A stretch of 64,000 nt of DNA from Armigeres subalbatus. Taxonomy: Eukaryota; Arthropoda; Insecta; Diptera; Culicidae. The stretch lies in assembly GCF_024139115.2 (NCBI RefSeq), contig NW_026943556.1, forward strand, positions 1-64,000, in the 5' to 3' direction. The translations under genes were made by a program, and so were the position numbers. Under the pieces are notes generated by a model that was given only the letters and a program-made list of their open reading frames with translations, was not told where the DNA came from and did no database searches. Positions 11,157 to 22,838 of this stretch are shown piece after piece (the first letter of the stretch is position 1; every line of letters starts with the position of its first letter).

Positions 11157-13211
11157 TCCGAGCAAAATGAATAACTATGATAACAATTTCTATTTCCGGT
11201 TATCGAACATATTGATAACAGACATTATCATTTGGCTGAATTAAAACCAACATAACAATGATACCAGAATTTTGTTCCTGAATAACTACATGAAAACAAA
11301 TTAGGTTATCACTGATACCAAATTGATAACACATTTTGTTATATGTTATTTACTCAAATAACAATTTAGTTATTATTTGTTATCAATCACTGTTTTATCG
11401 ACCAAAACAGTTAAATCTTCTTCTGACTTCTTCTGCATTAAAAAAAATGTTAGCATTCACTGGGAATCGAACTCGAATCAGTTGTACGCGTTTCTCAAGG
11501 CATTCACCCAATCGCGGTTTCTTGAGGAGCAGAAGAGAAGAAACTACGCTTTCTACAATCTTGCATTTACTGAAGACTATTTATAATCAAATCATGATGC
11601 CATGACTAAGGCTTGACACTGCTGGGTGCAAAAGCAGTTACTTATTATAAACATATCCAGTTATATTGATAACTAGAATTGTTATCATTTTGGTCAAACT
11701 AAAATTTAATTCGAAATAGGAATCGGCAATCAATTAGGATAAATACAGTTCATCTCCTTCATTGAATACATTTTGTTTTAGTTGTGGTCGATTAAATAAT
11801 AGGCTTAGGTCAGTTTCTCTTTGCCAATCATTAGGTTGCTACAACGCCATGCTGTGTAATCGATTTCGATAATAGGTTTTATTCAAACACACCACCTTGA
11901 ATTTCACAGTGAACGTTTCATGTTTGATATGCACTATAAACACAGCGACTATTAAAAATATTTTTGGGGCTACTCTGTGATGTCCATTCAAACAGCTTCA
12001 AAGGATTTTCTATTTCACAACTCGATATTCCCATGAGTTCGACCGTTCTTTCAACATCGACTATTGGAGTTTGACTCCAGATGGTCTTGCCGGTTTATAT
12101 TTTGCCTTCAAATCTAGGTTTAAATTGTCAATAGTGATTGTTTCTCACACACTACATCGATGTAATTCCTGATTATACGACACTTCCAGTTAAATTTTCC
12201 GCTTCTCCATATATAACCTGTGAATCTCAAGACAAATTATATTGCGTTAGTCAAGACTATTCACCGTTCCTGAATGTCTCATGCCTTGGATCATATCAAG
12301 ACAAAATTTTCAAACGACTTATCTGTTTTGTAAACGAATTCAAACGAATTTGACGTCGATAGCTCTCCGCAAACCAACACCATCAACAGGTAGGAGGCCT
12401 TCACCTCCGATTGATGGTGTTGTGCGAAAGCTTTAGATTCGTCAAATCGTCTTGAATCTTTTTACAAAGCGATAATCGTTTAGTACTTATATGTTCAAGC
12501 TCAGGACCATTTTAAGTACTACCACAACGCTGGGTGCTCACATACATGTTTCATTATTCAACGACACCTGAAATGAAAGTTAAGTCAATAAGCATAGTAT
12601 AAAACAAATATGAAAATTTCAAATTTTGTGCAAATTGCTTTGTTGAAAGAGAAATAAACAAATCTTTGTAACGGGAAAGACACCGTCTGTTGACGAAAAT
12701 TTCAGTTTAGTGTTTGAAAACGTTCTTGTCCACATATTCATAGCATAGGTCGGTTCATTTAGCAGAAGTTAGTATGTGCCTTGGAACAAAATGACAACTT
12801 TCATGATCATTTTCAAGGCTTCCGCGAATCTGGAAAATGTTCACGCAGCACGTGCTATCAAAGTATTCACCGCTACAAATCCCCACGTGACGGTTATATT
12901 TTTAAAATTATCAAAGTAGCTTTTTGCCGCAGGTATGTTTTCTTGACGACTATTTGGCGCTTATTTTGATTGCGTCGAAAATAGGGATGAGTAGATTTTT
13001 CATGCGCGGTACAATATGTTTGAAAGAATAGCTTGGCCCGATATCTGAACGACGTGCAATTTAGAAGAAAATACCTTGTATTGATAATAAATTTTGTTAT
13101 TATTGATTATCATTAATCACATGATTGATAACTAAATATCAAGATGATAATAAGGATAACTAATCGTGTTATCGGTTTGATATCATTTCAGTTATCTGCC
13201 TTTGCTCGGGA
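11157..13211. mobile_element. Putative non-autonomous element with iterated GATAAC/GTTATC motifs
   Basis: The left end reads 'ccgagcaaaatgaataactatgataac' and the right end is the imperfect complement of 'ccgagcaaaggcagataact'. Both ends carry clusters of gataac/gttatc (11160-11400; 11640-11690; 13080-13200). The interior holds a degenerate tRNA-like stretch at 11455-11530 on the minus strand, with a B-box-like 'gagttcgattccc', and a strong hairpin at 12368-12425. No target duplication is evident. Its architecture resembles the elements at 90-1165 and 47529-48286 but with a different motif. Confidence 0.4.
12368..12425. other. Strong imperfect hairpin
   Basis: 'cgcaaaccaacaccatcaa' pairs with 'ttgatggtgttgtgcg', and the inner 'aggagg' pairs with 'cctcc' over a loop of about five bases. 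The stem is roughly 25 bp with two bulges. It could be a pre-miRNA-like fold or the core of a transposon; nothing else in the sequence decides. Confidence 0.4.
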
Positions 13212-13285
13212 TGGCAGCAGTACAGAACATATAAGTGTATAATGTGTTAAAATATCTAATTACTTTACTTTACATCAGTTCTTTT

Positions 13286-13412
13286 TTACACGGAGGATGC
13301 GTTCCGTGTAAAAACGTTTTCCGTGTAAATTTTTTGTGCTTTCTCGACGAATCATAGAAATGGAGCAACTTTGAATATTTGAATGGGACTTTCACACGCC
13401 GTGTAAAAAAAA
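13286..13412. mobile_element. Small element with repeated ccgtgtaaa/tttacacgg ends
   Basis: The left side reads 'ttttttacacgg..ttccgtgtaaaaacg..ttccgtgtaaatttt' and the right side reads 'cacacgccgtgtaaaaaaaa'. The short motif is present four times in inverted and direct orientation within about 125 bp. This is typical of a MITE with sub-terminal motif copies; no duplication was seen. Confidence 0.4.
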
Positions 13413-13659
13413 TCTGTAAAAACAGAATCGTTGTATTGTCTAAATCTTCAGACCAAAATGATAATGGTTAAATCCTAATTCAATAAAAATGCTAAGAGAT
13501 AGTCCTATGGGGAAAGCAATGTGAAGATTTTTCAACGCTTTCACGAACTTCCAGACATTTTAAGTTCTCATAGCTCCACCTACAGCACACATATTTCAGG
13601 TATTGCAAACTATATGACCAAATTCGGCACAATCAAGTTGCTGCAACCGTTTTGTCTGA

Positions 13660-14290
13660 CTTCTGCTCAGGCAGAAAAGAAATTGAAAGATCCTGATTAA
13701 TATTCGAGTTTTAGAAACTGCTTTCATAATCTGAGAAATATTTTCATAATTAAGTCAGTTCTTCAGATTCTGTATACTTAAAAATCTCGTCATATAAAAT
13801 ATTTTAATCTCATTATCTTTCAAGAATTTCATAGTAATCATCATTTCAAATCGAATAAATTTAGAATTATGCTGTGACACATAAAATAGTGAAGTTCTTT
13901 CTTAAGTAGATGTACCAATAGCCCCGTTTTCCTGAGTGGGCTAAGGGTCTAGCCAGAACAGATCGTGGCTGTTGAAGATTGCTTTCCATTTGTCTGAAAG
14001 ACGATGATTTAGTTAATCATTATTTTACTGACTGCAGTGATACTCATACAATATTCTACGCGTTCATCACCTTCCATTGCGTATTGAATAATAATAAAAT
14101 AGAATTACAGTCTGTTCAACAAATCCCTCCATCTATTCTTCCACTGCTGATGATGGAAACTCACTGAAATCATAAATTATCATGCGTCTCCATCATTAGC
14201 TCAAAAAATCGAACTAATTAGACTGATTCACCAACAACTAAGCCGCCGTCTTATGGCAGTGTTGTTTTCCACACTCGCTGTACATATTCG
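13660..14290 (+). repeat. Direct duplication, copy 1
   Basis: About 620 bp alignable with 14720-15340. Shared landmarks are 'ttgaagattg' followed by 'catctgaaagacga'-type sequence, 'tattcttcca.tgctgatgatggaaactca', 'catgcgtctccatca' and 'cgccgtcttatggcagtgttgttttcc'. Small indels separate the copies throughout, so the duplication is old. No coding content is recognised. Confidence 0.65.
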
Positions 14291-14719
14291 ATCAATGAAT
14301 CCAAAATACATAATTCAGCTCCTTAAATCAGCCGAAAGCTAAGTAAAGTTCATTCAATCATCTACAACGTTCTGTGAAATTGTTCTGTAACATAGAACTG
14401 CCCTTTTTGCAATTCTGAGCTTAATCAGCAATCAGAACCAATTTCCAGATCGAATGAGTAACAGAGGTGCATTTTCCTAAACATTTGACTGAATCCCCTA
14501 CAAACTTCAATTCAATTGCGCCAGCTTATGCAACAACGATTAAGCTGAAATTTTAGGCGATTGGTTTTCTCACCCAAGCACAATCCTGGGGGTGCCCGTG
14601 GAATTCGACAACTTTTTTCTCCCCCTAGCTGGCGTTTACCTGCATGCTTTCAATTATTTTCTTCAACCTTTTACGAATTTACATTTAATAGCTCTCAAAG
14701 CTCAAGAAAAGGCATCTAA

Positions 14720-15340
14720 AAGATCTTGCCTACATTCGTCAGTATTGAAACTCTTTCATAGCCTGAATATTATCAGAATTAAATCAGTTCTCAGATTCTG
14801 AACTATGAAAATCCCCTCATGTAAAACATATTTTAATCTCATATTTTTCAAAATTTGATGATGATGATGATTATCATCATTGACATCGAAATAATTGAAT
14901 GAACTTCTGTGACATCTTAAGAATTGTAAAGTTCATTCTTAAGAAGATGTCAACTAACCAACCTCTGAGTGTCTAACGGTCTTGGCCAGAAATAGATCTT
15001 GGTTGTTGAAGATTGGTTTGCATTCATCTGAAAGACGAGTGATTAGTTAGTAATCAATATTTATTATTATAACTGGTGAAGTGATACTAACCGCATACAG
15101 AATTTTGTGCGTCATCACCTTCACACCTTTTTGTACTGATAATATTAAAAATAAACTTGTTCGTTCAACAATTCCCTCACCTATTCTTCCATTGCTGATG
15201 ATGGAAACTCAGCACATGAAATCATAAATTACCATGCGTCTCCATCACTCTCCAAAATCGAACCAATAAGACTGATTATTTTCCACCAACAACTAAGTCG
15301 CCGTCTTATGGCAGTGTTGTTTTCCGCACTCGGACGCACA
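14720..15340 (+). repeat. Direct duplication, copy 2
   Basis: The partner of 13660-14290, offset by about 1.06 kb. It carries an expanded (gat)n plus 'gattatcatcat' block near 14860 that copy 1 lacks. The right edge passes straight into the GC-richer segment beginning at 15340. Confidence 0.65.
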
Positions 15341-18300
15341 CACCCATACCACTCCTTGCTTTCCCTTTTTGGAGCCTCCGGTTCTTGCCACTAATCAATC
15401 CGTCACAACAGCAGCAACAGAAAACATCAGCAATGGAAACAGCAGAAGCGGCCAAACACCACATCATCCCGGAGAAGCTGTGTGTAGCGAGTTTTGCACA
15501 TCTCCCAGGCCAACCGTGATGGAAAACATCTCTCTCACCTCGTTGCTGTTGCACTCGCTTATCCAGTCTACCTTACTGCCGCTGAGGATGCCATGCGCTC
15601 TGCAACTTGTTTATACTGCTAGTAGTGTTTCCACACCAGCATTTCTCTCGCTCGATGTCCAGTTTGCTGGATCTGGGGCGGGAGGCGCGGTTGTACCACA
15701 ACCAGGGAGGATTTTCCGCAGGAACGATGAATTCTCAATCTTCGGTTCAGACAACACACCAGGAACACCAGTGGCGAGAGCGATAAAAAGCTAGGGGATA
15801 CTTTGGCGAGCGCCGAGTAAGAGTAATGCTGATAGGTATTACTTGAAATCGTGTCTTTATCTGGTGGGAGACTTCTGAATTGAATTTGGGGTATGATTTT
15901 TGGAATTTGGATGGGTTGATAAGGCTTTGAGATTCTTTTGTTCAAAATTGATTTTCAGCACTCAAGCGGATGACTTCAATTCATTTGGTTTTAGGCAGAA
16001 ATGCTTCTGTTGTTCTCCGAATAATGGAATCTGCGGAACATGAGCACTTTGAATGCGAGAGCTGGTCTCTCCGTTGATACAAAAGGATAATTTGGTCAAA
16101 GAAGAAGATAATAATGGGGATAATCAGAAGCATTATCTATAATATTGCTCTTAGTAGACATTGAATAGATTTTTTACAAACCGAGATCAAAGCCTCTGAC
16201 TTGGTTCAATCAATTGAAATTGTTTGCATTGCAGCAATGTTTGCTATGATTAGTTCTAATGATCCTATGCGTGTAGAATGATGGGAAACGTGATATAATC
16301 ACATTGATAATAAATCAAAACATGCGTGTGTCAGTCTCTGTGTTTCTCGCCGTCTGCTATCTGAATCTCTCGCATCCAGCAGCGCACTCTCCACATTCCG
16401 TGTGTACGGTCCGCTCATCGTTTGCTCGGAGCCTCTTTTCCAACTTCGACAACGACGACGGCTACGACAACGATTCGGACAGAGGAAAAGTCTTGGTGAA
16501 AATTTCCTTCGCGAGCAGCCAAAAATTCCAGTTTCCTAGTCAAACAAGCTTCGACTCGGTCGAAATGGCGTCATTTCCTCAGTTTCTCGTTCTGTCGGAT
16601 AGAAACGACGGAAGCGTACGCTAGGAATCCGGAAGCATCCTAGACCTCGCCAGGTTGAGACAGAAAAAAGGTTCAGTGGTGCTCCTAGGAAGCGAAAAAA
16701 AATTGCCAAGAAAGCAAAGGTGTATAGCTGTTAGTGTTTTGGGACCCCGACGGAGAAGATCTTCTCAGGAAGGCCAAAGACCAATCGCGGCGGTCAGGAA
16801 GCAGTGAAGTAAAAATCGCATTGGTGCTGGCATCGAAATTTAGTGGAAATCCCGGAGTGTTTTTAAGAGTGATGAAAAGCGTTCCCAACAAGTATGAAGG
16901 AAAAACTCCTCTCTGTGTTTCGGTGATGAAGTGAAAAGACTAGGAATCATCATCATTACTGCCGTGTGTCTCTGATAAAGCGCAGAAGAAAATCCCCTGA
17001 GAAAAAGAAGAGGAAACTCCACTCGTTGATCTTGGAGGACCACTTCTGGAAGTTCTGGAAGAAAGAAGGAAACTGTGCGCAAATATCAGTGGAACAGTGT
17101 AACTAACGAACCATTTCCAGCATCCTCGCATCTCCTCTCTTCTTCTCTCGCTTCGTATGAAGTTGGAAAATTTTCGTCTGAATCCACTGGGTGGTGAAAC
17201 GGGCAATTCATTTCATATTCTCCTTAGAATATCGCTTCGCTTCTAATCGGGTAGAAGAATTTCGTTTTATTCAACTGTAGTAAGCAGCAGTTCATTTAAT
17301 TGAAATATTTACTAAATAGTCTCATGGCAGTCGGCGTCGGTCCAACGGACAACAACACTTCCTGAATTTGTTATTAAATTCGATAAGAAAAATTTGCTAA
17401 TTTTCCATCCCAAACTCTAAGAAAAACAGTGCAGTTTTTCCCATTTCGCCGACCAAACCCCATTCACCGAGCCCTCCTCGCAGAGAGCGGAGCCATAGAT
17501 ATGTGGTAGGAAGCTGGAAAATTGCACATCAAGTGTCCTTCTCTTCGTTGTTCTGGGCCTGCTGCTTCGATCGGGCTCTCGCTCATGCCGATTGCCTTCG
17601 CTTCGTATGCAATCACAGCCATCCGGACAATCCATCCTCCCGAGGTCGATGGTTGCCCATTCCCTGCAAAGGACCTTGCGTGTCTGTCAACTGCCGTAAA
17701 TTGATGGAAAATTGCTCTTGAATTGAAAGGGGGAAATCATACACTTCCATCCGCGATGCGTCTCCAGTATGGGACTTCACATGCTGTGAAAATGTGTATT
17801 TGTGAGGCAAGTTCAGCAACGTGTGCGTGCGTTCAGATGCTTTCTTTCGGACTCTCTCTTCTACTCTAGTCACACTGTTTTTCTCAGTAATAATACTTTA
17901 GTGACTGTGGCTGGTCGCCATGGGTACTATGAATGTGCTTATGTCTTCCAGTGTAGAAGTCGGTTTTCGTTTACCTCACGCAATGTATTAGTGTGCGTGC
18001 GTCCCAACGAAGTCAGTTGAAGTTTTCTTGTGTTTTTCGTGAAGTATCCTTCTCAGTATGAATAAAATAACTAATTTCTAGTATGGCACTCGATGATAGA
18101 TGCATCCCATTTCCTAGCATGTCCATCAGACCTCATCAGAAAATAACCCAAATCTATTCACCAATTTCAATCCCCACTAACAAAAGGTTTCTACGGTTGT
18201 GGAGCATTATTGATTGATTTTCCTTTCCTCTTTACTTGGTGGAAATTTCTGATCCAAACGAGTAATATCGAAGATAGCAGACTGCAAAATGACTTGTATT

Positions 18301-18600
18301 TATTTGCTCGCAGCATGCAGTGGAGCGAAAATTTTCCTGTCCTGCTTCGATTGCCCATTCCAGGAGGCCAGAACCAGGAAGCATGTCAGGGTCAAAATAG
18401 AAAATCTGATCTTTTCATATGTTGCAATTTTGGCACACTGACTGGAGGCAGCAGCCAGCGAGCCAATGTGTGTACGCTTCCGATGGTGTGTAGTCCTGGA
18501 GTGTTGCGTTCGGTTCTGTACCAGTTCTTCCTGGAAATTTGTTTTCTACCTCCTTCAACAAAAGGCTGAATTCGGCTGATTCGGCGAAAAACGCAAACAA
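15341..18600. other. Lower-repeat, GC-richer segment; possible host regulatory/UTR sequence
   Basis: This stretch lacks the foldbacks and minisatellites seen elsewhere and has a visibly higher G+C content, especially at 15350-15790, 16320-17200 and 17420-17720. Several open frames exist (for example 16304-16624 plus and 17613-17873 minus), none with a recognised domain. A TCAGT initiator-like motif sits near 16331 ahead of a GC-rich run, which could mark a transcription start; this is weak. The most protein-like frame is listed separately at 17401-17721. Confidence 0.3.
17401..17721 (+). CDS. Cysteine-rich open frame without an ATG (possible exon)
   Basis: The frame is open from just after a TAA at 17398-17400 to TGA at 17719-17721, about 106 codons, with no ATG before the protein-like part. 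A hydrophobic stretch (VSFSSLFWACCFDRALAHA) is followed by a short domain with six cysteines, ADCLRFVC..PCKGPCVSVNC..MENC. That arrangement recalls a secreted cysteine-rich peptide, but I do not recognise a family. Lack of a start codon means it would need an upstream exon; candidate acceptors are not convincing. Chance is a serious alternative. Confidence 0.15.
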   Translation, partial: FSIPNSKKNSAVFPISPTKPHSPSPPRRERSHRYVVGSWKIAHQVSFSSLFWACCFDRALAHADCLRFVCNHSHPDNPSSRGRWLPIPCKGPCVSVNCRKLMENCS

Positions 18601-19560
18601 TAACAATAATTCACCTGAAATACGTCACAGAGATTCCTCGTGTACGGTTTATCCAGTACCAAACTGTAGCATAGCAGCAAGCGTTGCCAAATTCGAGCAA
18701 ACAGGAAATCGATAAGAAGGCGAATCCTTTGGAGAGTGATAAAGTGTTTTCTGACAGCGACAGCTCGTGCGATACTCGAAGCATATAACCGGCCTCTTGG
18801 ACGTCTAAGGTGATCTCCATTTATAGTCCTTGAAAAGATGCGTACTACTTATACTTGAGAGGAATGCATATCCACATTTTGAAGACAATTTAACTAATTT
18901 GGATCACTGAATTTTTCATCACTGAATTTTTCATTGGAGATTATTAACAATAAGTCAAATAAAATTGTCAATATAGCAAAAGTAAAGCAGAAGCTACATA
19001 ATGTTTAAAAGTATTTTTCGCTCACTCATTTTCATTACTAGAAGTGTGATAAATCTTATTTTCGTTATCATGTTTTAAAGCATTGGTACTTTGGTGTTAT
19101 TGACTTCTTTTTCTTTGATTTTGATTAGTCAGAAGTCATGATAAAAGGATCAACAATTGACCCCAAAACTGATAAATTTCAACCCAATTGCTTTTATGCG
19201 AACAAATATCCATGAGTCAACGTCACCAACTATGTAGTGCCGTTTTCAACAGAACATGACTCCACAGTCAAAAAAAAACTAAGCAATATCGAACAAAATG
19301 TCAAAAGAAAAAAGAAGAAAACGCTGTTTCATAGTAAGCTAAATGAAATTTTACATAATTTTCTTCAAATTTAAGCTGCAATGATCCGAATATTATCTGA
19401 ATATTATCTCATATGACTTTCATAAAACATTGATGGCTTTGCTAATTTCTTATACATATTTCATATAACCTCCTTTCAAAAACCACATCCTATTTTAATA
19501 CATATCAGTGTTTCAACCGGTTCAAGGGGGCCGTCAGACCTTTGCAAACATTTCACCTTT
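18601..19560. other. No identifiable gene
   Basis: AT-rich sequence. Only a local duplication ('catcactgaatttttcat' twice near 18905-18935) stands out. No coding domain or transposon terminus was recognised. Confidence 0.5.
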
Positions 19561-19570
19561 TTTTTGTGAT

Positions 19571-19730
19571 TTCTCGCTTATCTTTTCAAAAGGACCTAAG
19601 TAACATTTTTTTCATGAATTAATTTGAATAGCGCAATCAACAGAACAACATGAAAGCTTTTGATTGCAGTACTCAAATTAATTCATGAAAAAAATGATAC
19701 TTAGGTCCTTTTGAAAAGTTAAGCGAGATT
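19571..19730. mobile_element. Foldback MITE, ~72-bp arms
   Basis: The left arm 'tctcgcttatcttttcaaaaggacctaag..catgaattaatttgaat' is complementary to the right arm 'caaattaattcatg..cttaggtccttttgaaaagttaagcgaga'. The loop is short, about 30 bp around 'gaacaacatgaaagc'. Mismatches are few. Confidence 0.7.
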
Positions 19731-19934
19731 TGACTATCATGAACTGAACACGTTTTCCTAGTATAATTATATCATTTCTTTTGTGAAAATATTAATATCA
19801 ATTTATTAGGTTTACGCAGAATCAGGAGGCTTGAAATAAAAGTTTCTTTTCTGTAGTTATTTGAATGCTACAACCAAAAGCTACGACATCGTCGTTCCAA
19901 TATGTACCTTTATTGAATCTTGTCAAGCAGTGGG

Positions 19935-20092
19935 AAAAGTTCTTCTTCTTTTTATTGGCAATACATCACCTACTGGGACATTGCCGCCTCGCAGCCGGCA
20001 ATTGCCTAGACCGGTACCGAATCGAACCCAGCCACCCTCAGCAGGGTCTTGCTTTGTAGCAGCGCATCTTACCGCTTGGCTAAGAAGGGCTC
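19935..20092 (-). mobile_element. Feilai-like SINE, internally deleted
   Basis: On the minus strand the copy has the tRNA-like head 'agccaagcggtaagatgcgc', a consensus-like B-box 'ggttcgattcggtaccggtc', then jumps directly to the 3' part 'ctgcgaggcggcaatgtccc' and a gaagaagaac tail. About 110-130 bp of body present in the copy at 4831-5113 is missing. The two junction halves are intact, so this may be a short subfamily rather than decay. Confidence 0.7.
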
Positions 20093-20267
20093 CTTTACAG
20101 TGGGAAAAGTTGGGAAGATTATGCTGATGGTGCACCAGCATTGTTGGATGAAAATTAGGATGTCAAGAAGAGTGATTAGCTTGCTCGTAGAAGAGTTCTT
20201 AAATGCCCTTGCTCGTAAGACACTTCCGCAACAACTGCAAATAAAGCTGGATATTGTCATAGTTTGT

Positions 20268-20379
20268 CGGGGTTCTGCCAATCCGCACCAAGCCCCAATG
20301 AAAAGTAACCCAATTTTACGCATAAAATAGCATGTAGCGGCTCTTATTATTTGTTTGGTGCGAATTAGCAGAATACCGA
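20268..20379. mobile_element. MITE with ~24-bp terminal inverted repeats
   Basis: The left end 'cggggttctgccaatccgc' followed by 'accaa' is the imperfect complement of the right end, 'ttggtgcgaattagcagaat' followed by 'accg'. The element is 112 bp in total. Confidence 0.6.
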
Positions 20380-20932
20380 CCAATTGTGAATCAAATCTGA
20401 AGCGTTTGTTCGAAAAACGCTGCAAATAACTTAATCAAGATCACGAGGTGCTTCTTTTCTACACTGCTGTACGTTGGTTATCAAAAGACAATGTTCTTAA
20501 CTGCGTTTTTGGATTGAGGGGTAAAATAAAAAAAAAGTTGCCAATCTCAATGAAGAAGGATGACAGAAATTTCTCTATCAGACATCAGCTACCAGCCAGA
20601 AACCCAATCTGATCCAGTTCAGAGATTATTTACAAGCATTCGTGGCAACGCAAAGTATGTGTCGGAAATATTACAATGTTTGATAAACTGTGCATTTTGA
20701 TTGAGGATAAAGATCAACCAAATTAAATGCAGATCTCAAATGTTTGGAGCAACTGATCAATATTTTCCTGAGCCGGCTCAAGAAGATGCTTCATTAGTTC
20801 GCAGTCCATTTGTTTTTACATCGGACGTGGCTAGCCTTCCCGTTTGGTTCTACTGACTTATGCGAGAGTGGATTTTCAATACATCTCCAGAACAAGACTA
20901 AAGCGAGAAAGAGATTTTACATTAAATAGTCC

Positions 20933-21024
20933 AATGAGCAGTTCGAAGTTGTACCCGTCTTGTTCGTTCTTTTTTGTCAACAAATCGACATGAGAGGGAT
21001 GGGAATAACTTCGAGCTGCTCATT
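20933..21024. mobile_element. MITE with ~24-bp terminal inverted repeats
   Basis: 'aatgagcagttcgaagttgt' followed by 'accc' at the left matches the complement of 'gggaataacttcgagctgct' followed by 'catt' at the right. The element is 92 bp in total. Confidence 0.6.
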
Positions 21025-21370
21025 CGAAAGCACTATTGACGACGATTTATTTTTTTTAAAGTCTTTATTAAGGAGACTTTCAGCCCGAGGCTGGCTCGTC
21101 TCCACGATTTAAAATTAACTTTATCAGAAACGCAAACTCGTATAGCGAAGCTGGTATCACAAATGCAAGTACAAAAATCATACTGAATGAATATCATATT
21201 AGAATGATAATCGATATTGTAATGAATGGACTTGAAATGTTTAAATGTTTGTTCTTGATTTCAGCATTGCATATTCAGGGGGGCGTGGACCACCTGGCTA
21301 ATCATAAAAGGGGTCATGACCCCGAAAAGGTTGGGAACCATTGATATATATTTTTTGAGAAAATGTTAGT

Positions 21371-21513
21371 GGAATGTCTTCAACTGTCATAAGACGAGTT
21401 TAGTACTTCCCATTGAATTCCACCACGAGAAACAGAAGACAGCCTCACAGTTGAGGTCGAAATACGTGGTGGAATTAAATGAAATGTACTAAACTCTTCT
21501 TATTACAGTTGAT
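21371..21513. mobile_element. Foldback MITE family F1, short copy
   Basis: The left arm holds 'caactgtcataagacgagtt' and 'attgaattccaccacg'. The right arm is the complement with 'cgtggtggaattaaatg' and 'aaactcttcttattacagtt'. It belongs to the same family as 31524-31772 and 34805-35066 but has a much shorter centre containing 'cagaagacagcctcacagtt'. Confidence 0.7.
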
Positions 21514-21944
21514 ATATATTTTTTTTTTCTTTTCTATGAGTCGTATCCTTACAACCACAAATTTTCAAGGGGTCAATTAAATATTTAGCCTTTTGTTTAG
21601 ATGTTTGCATCGTTCCGTTTGCGTCTGTCTTAGTTTTGGTCGAAATTGTACCTATATTGCAGTTTTTTGGCGTTTGTTTCATGCTCCAGAAAATCTTCAG
21701 AATTTTCGTGGAAATTTTTTTGTACTTCCCCGAATGTTTTTCTTTACTTCCTGTGTGAAAAACTTTTTAATTTCCCCCAGAAATTCTTCCACATATCATC
21801 CCACAATTTTTTGAATATCTTTTGAAAATTCTTATTGCTTTTAAAAATCTTCCGACTTTTCCCGGAAACTCATAAGTTTCCGTTCAAAGTTCCTCTGATT
21901 TTCTTTTAAAATTAAAATTTTGCTTTACAACCTACCTGGATACC

Positions 21945-22838
21945 TGGTTGGGTACAGCGTCGATATACCTATGCCTGGCGTATTGTAGAGCTTCATAATC
22001 ATCGGTCTTGGCCGATGTTCTTCCAGTTTCCCCGAACGTTCAGGGTCCCAGGTCCGATACCACCGCGTGCAGCCAGCGTGTCAGCGCCCCTATTTGGTTC
22101 TCTGTTAAATATTGTTTTCGCTATTCTTTCTTCCGACATTCGCACTAAGTGACCAGAAGTCTGCCGTATTTTATACGATTCACAATATTTTCTCCTTCGT
22201 ATACTTGATACAGCTCATGATTCATGCGTCTGCGCCACACACTATTTCCCTCCGAGTATTGTACGCAGCACTTTTCACTCGAAAACCCCGAATGCTCTCC
22301 GGTCCGCCTCTTTTAATGTCTATGCTTCATGTCCGTAAAGGGCCACTGGTAGAATTAGAGCAAATTTCGTTTCCGTCTGCATGTTGCGGGACCTAAGCTG
22401 GTTACGTAATCCGTAAAAGGCCCTATTCGCAGCTGCAATACGTCTTTTTACTTCACGGGAAACGTCATTGTCACATGTCACAAGCGCTCCAAGGTAAACA
22501 ACTTCTTTAACAACTTCAAACACATCCTTATCAAGCACTACCTCTGCACCAACACCACTAGGTCTTCCTCTATCTCTACCTGCCACCATGTACTTTGTCT
22601 TGGCAGAGTTAATGGTTAAGCCTATCCTCGCCGTCTCCCTCTTCAGTGGGACAAAAGCCTCCACTACTGCTCTGCGATCGATTCCAATAAGGTCGATGTC
22701 GTCCGCAAAGCCGAGGAGCATTTGCGACCGTGTGATGATAGTGCCGTTCCTCTGCACGCCAGATCTGCTAATAGCGCCTTCGAGTGCAATGTTGAACAAT
22801 AAATTCGGAAGTGCATCACCCTGCTTCAATCCGTCTAG
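21945..22838 (-). pseudogene. RTE-clade reverse transcriptase fragment
   Basis: The minus strand is open over about 170 codons (22829-22320). It encodes reverse-transcriptase motifs: KQGDALPNLLFNIALEGAI near the start, the catalytic FADDIDLIGID with its two Asp codons at 22698-22703, INSAKTKYMV, and VVYLGALVTCDNDVSREVKRRI. The frame ends in LPVALYGHEA. Decayed sequence to about 21945 still shows DRRAFGVFE-like and LRTILGG-like pieces, the usual C-terminal region of these mosquito RTE proteins. The endonuclease domain and the first part of the RT are missing: homology stops abruptly at about 22838, next to AT-rich sequence with gatatt/aatatc motifs. It is non-functional through 5' truncation and 3' frameshifts. 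Confidence 0.8.

Noticed and set aside
11455..11530. Possible tRNA gene on the minus strand
   Set aside because: It has a B-box-like sequence but the T-stem and acceptor stem do not pair; probably a tRNA-derived relic.
15369..15794. 141-codon plus-strand ORF
   Set aside because: It starts at TTG; the first ATG comes 50 codons in and no domain is visible.
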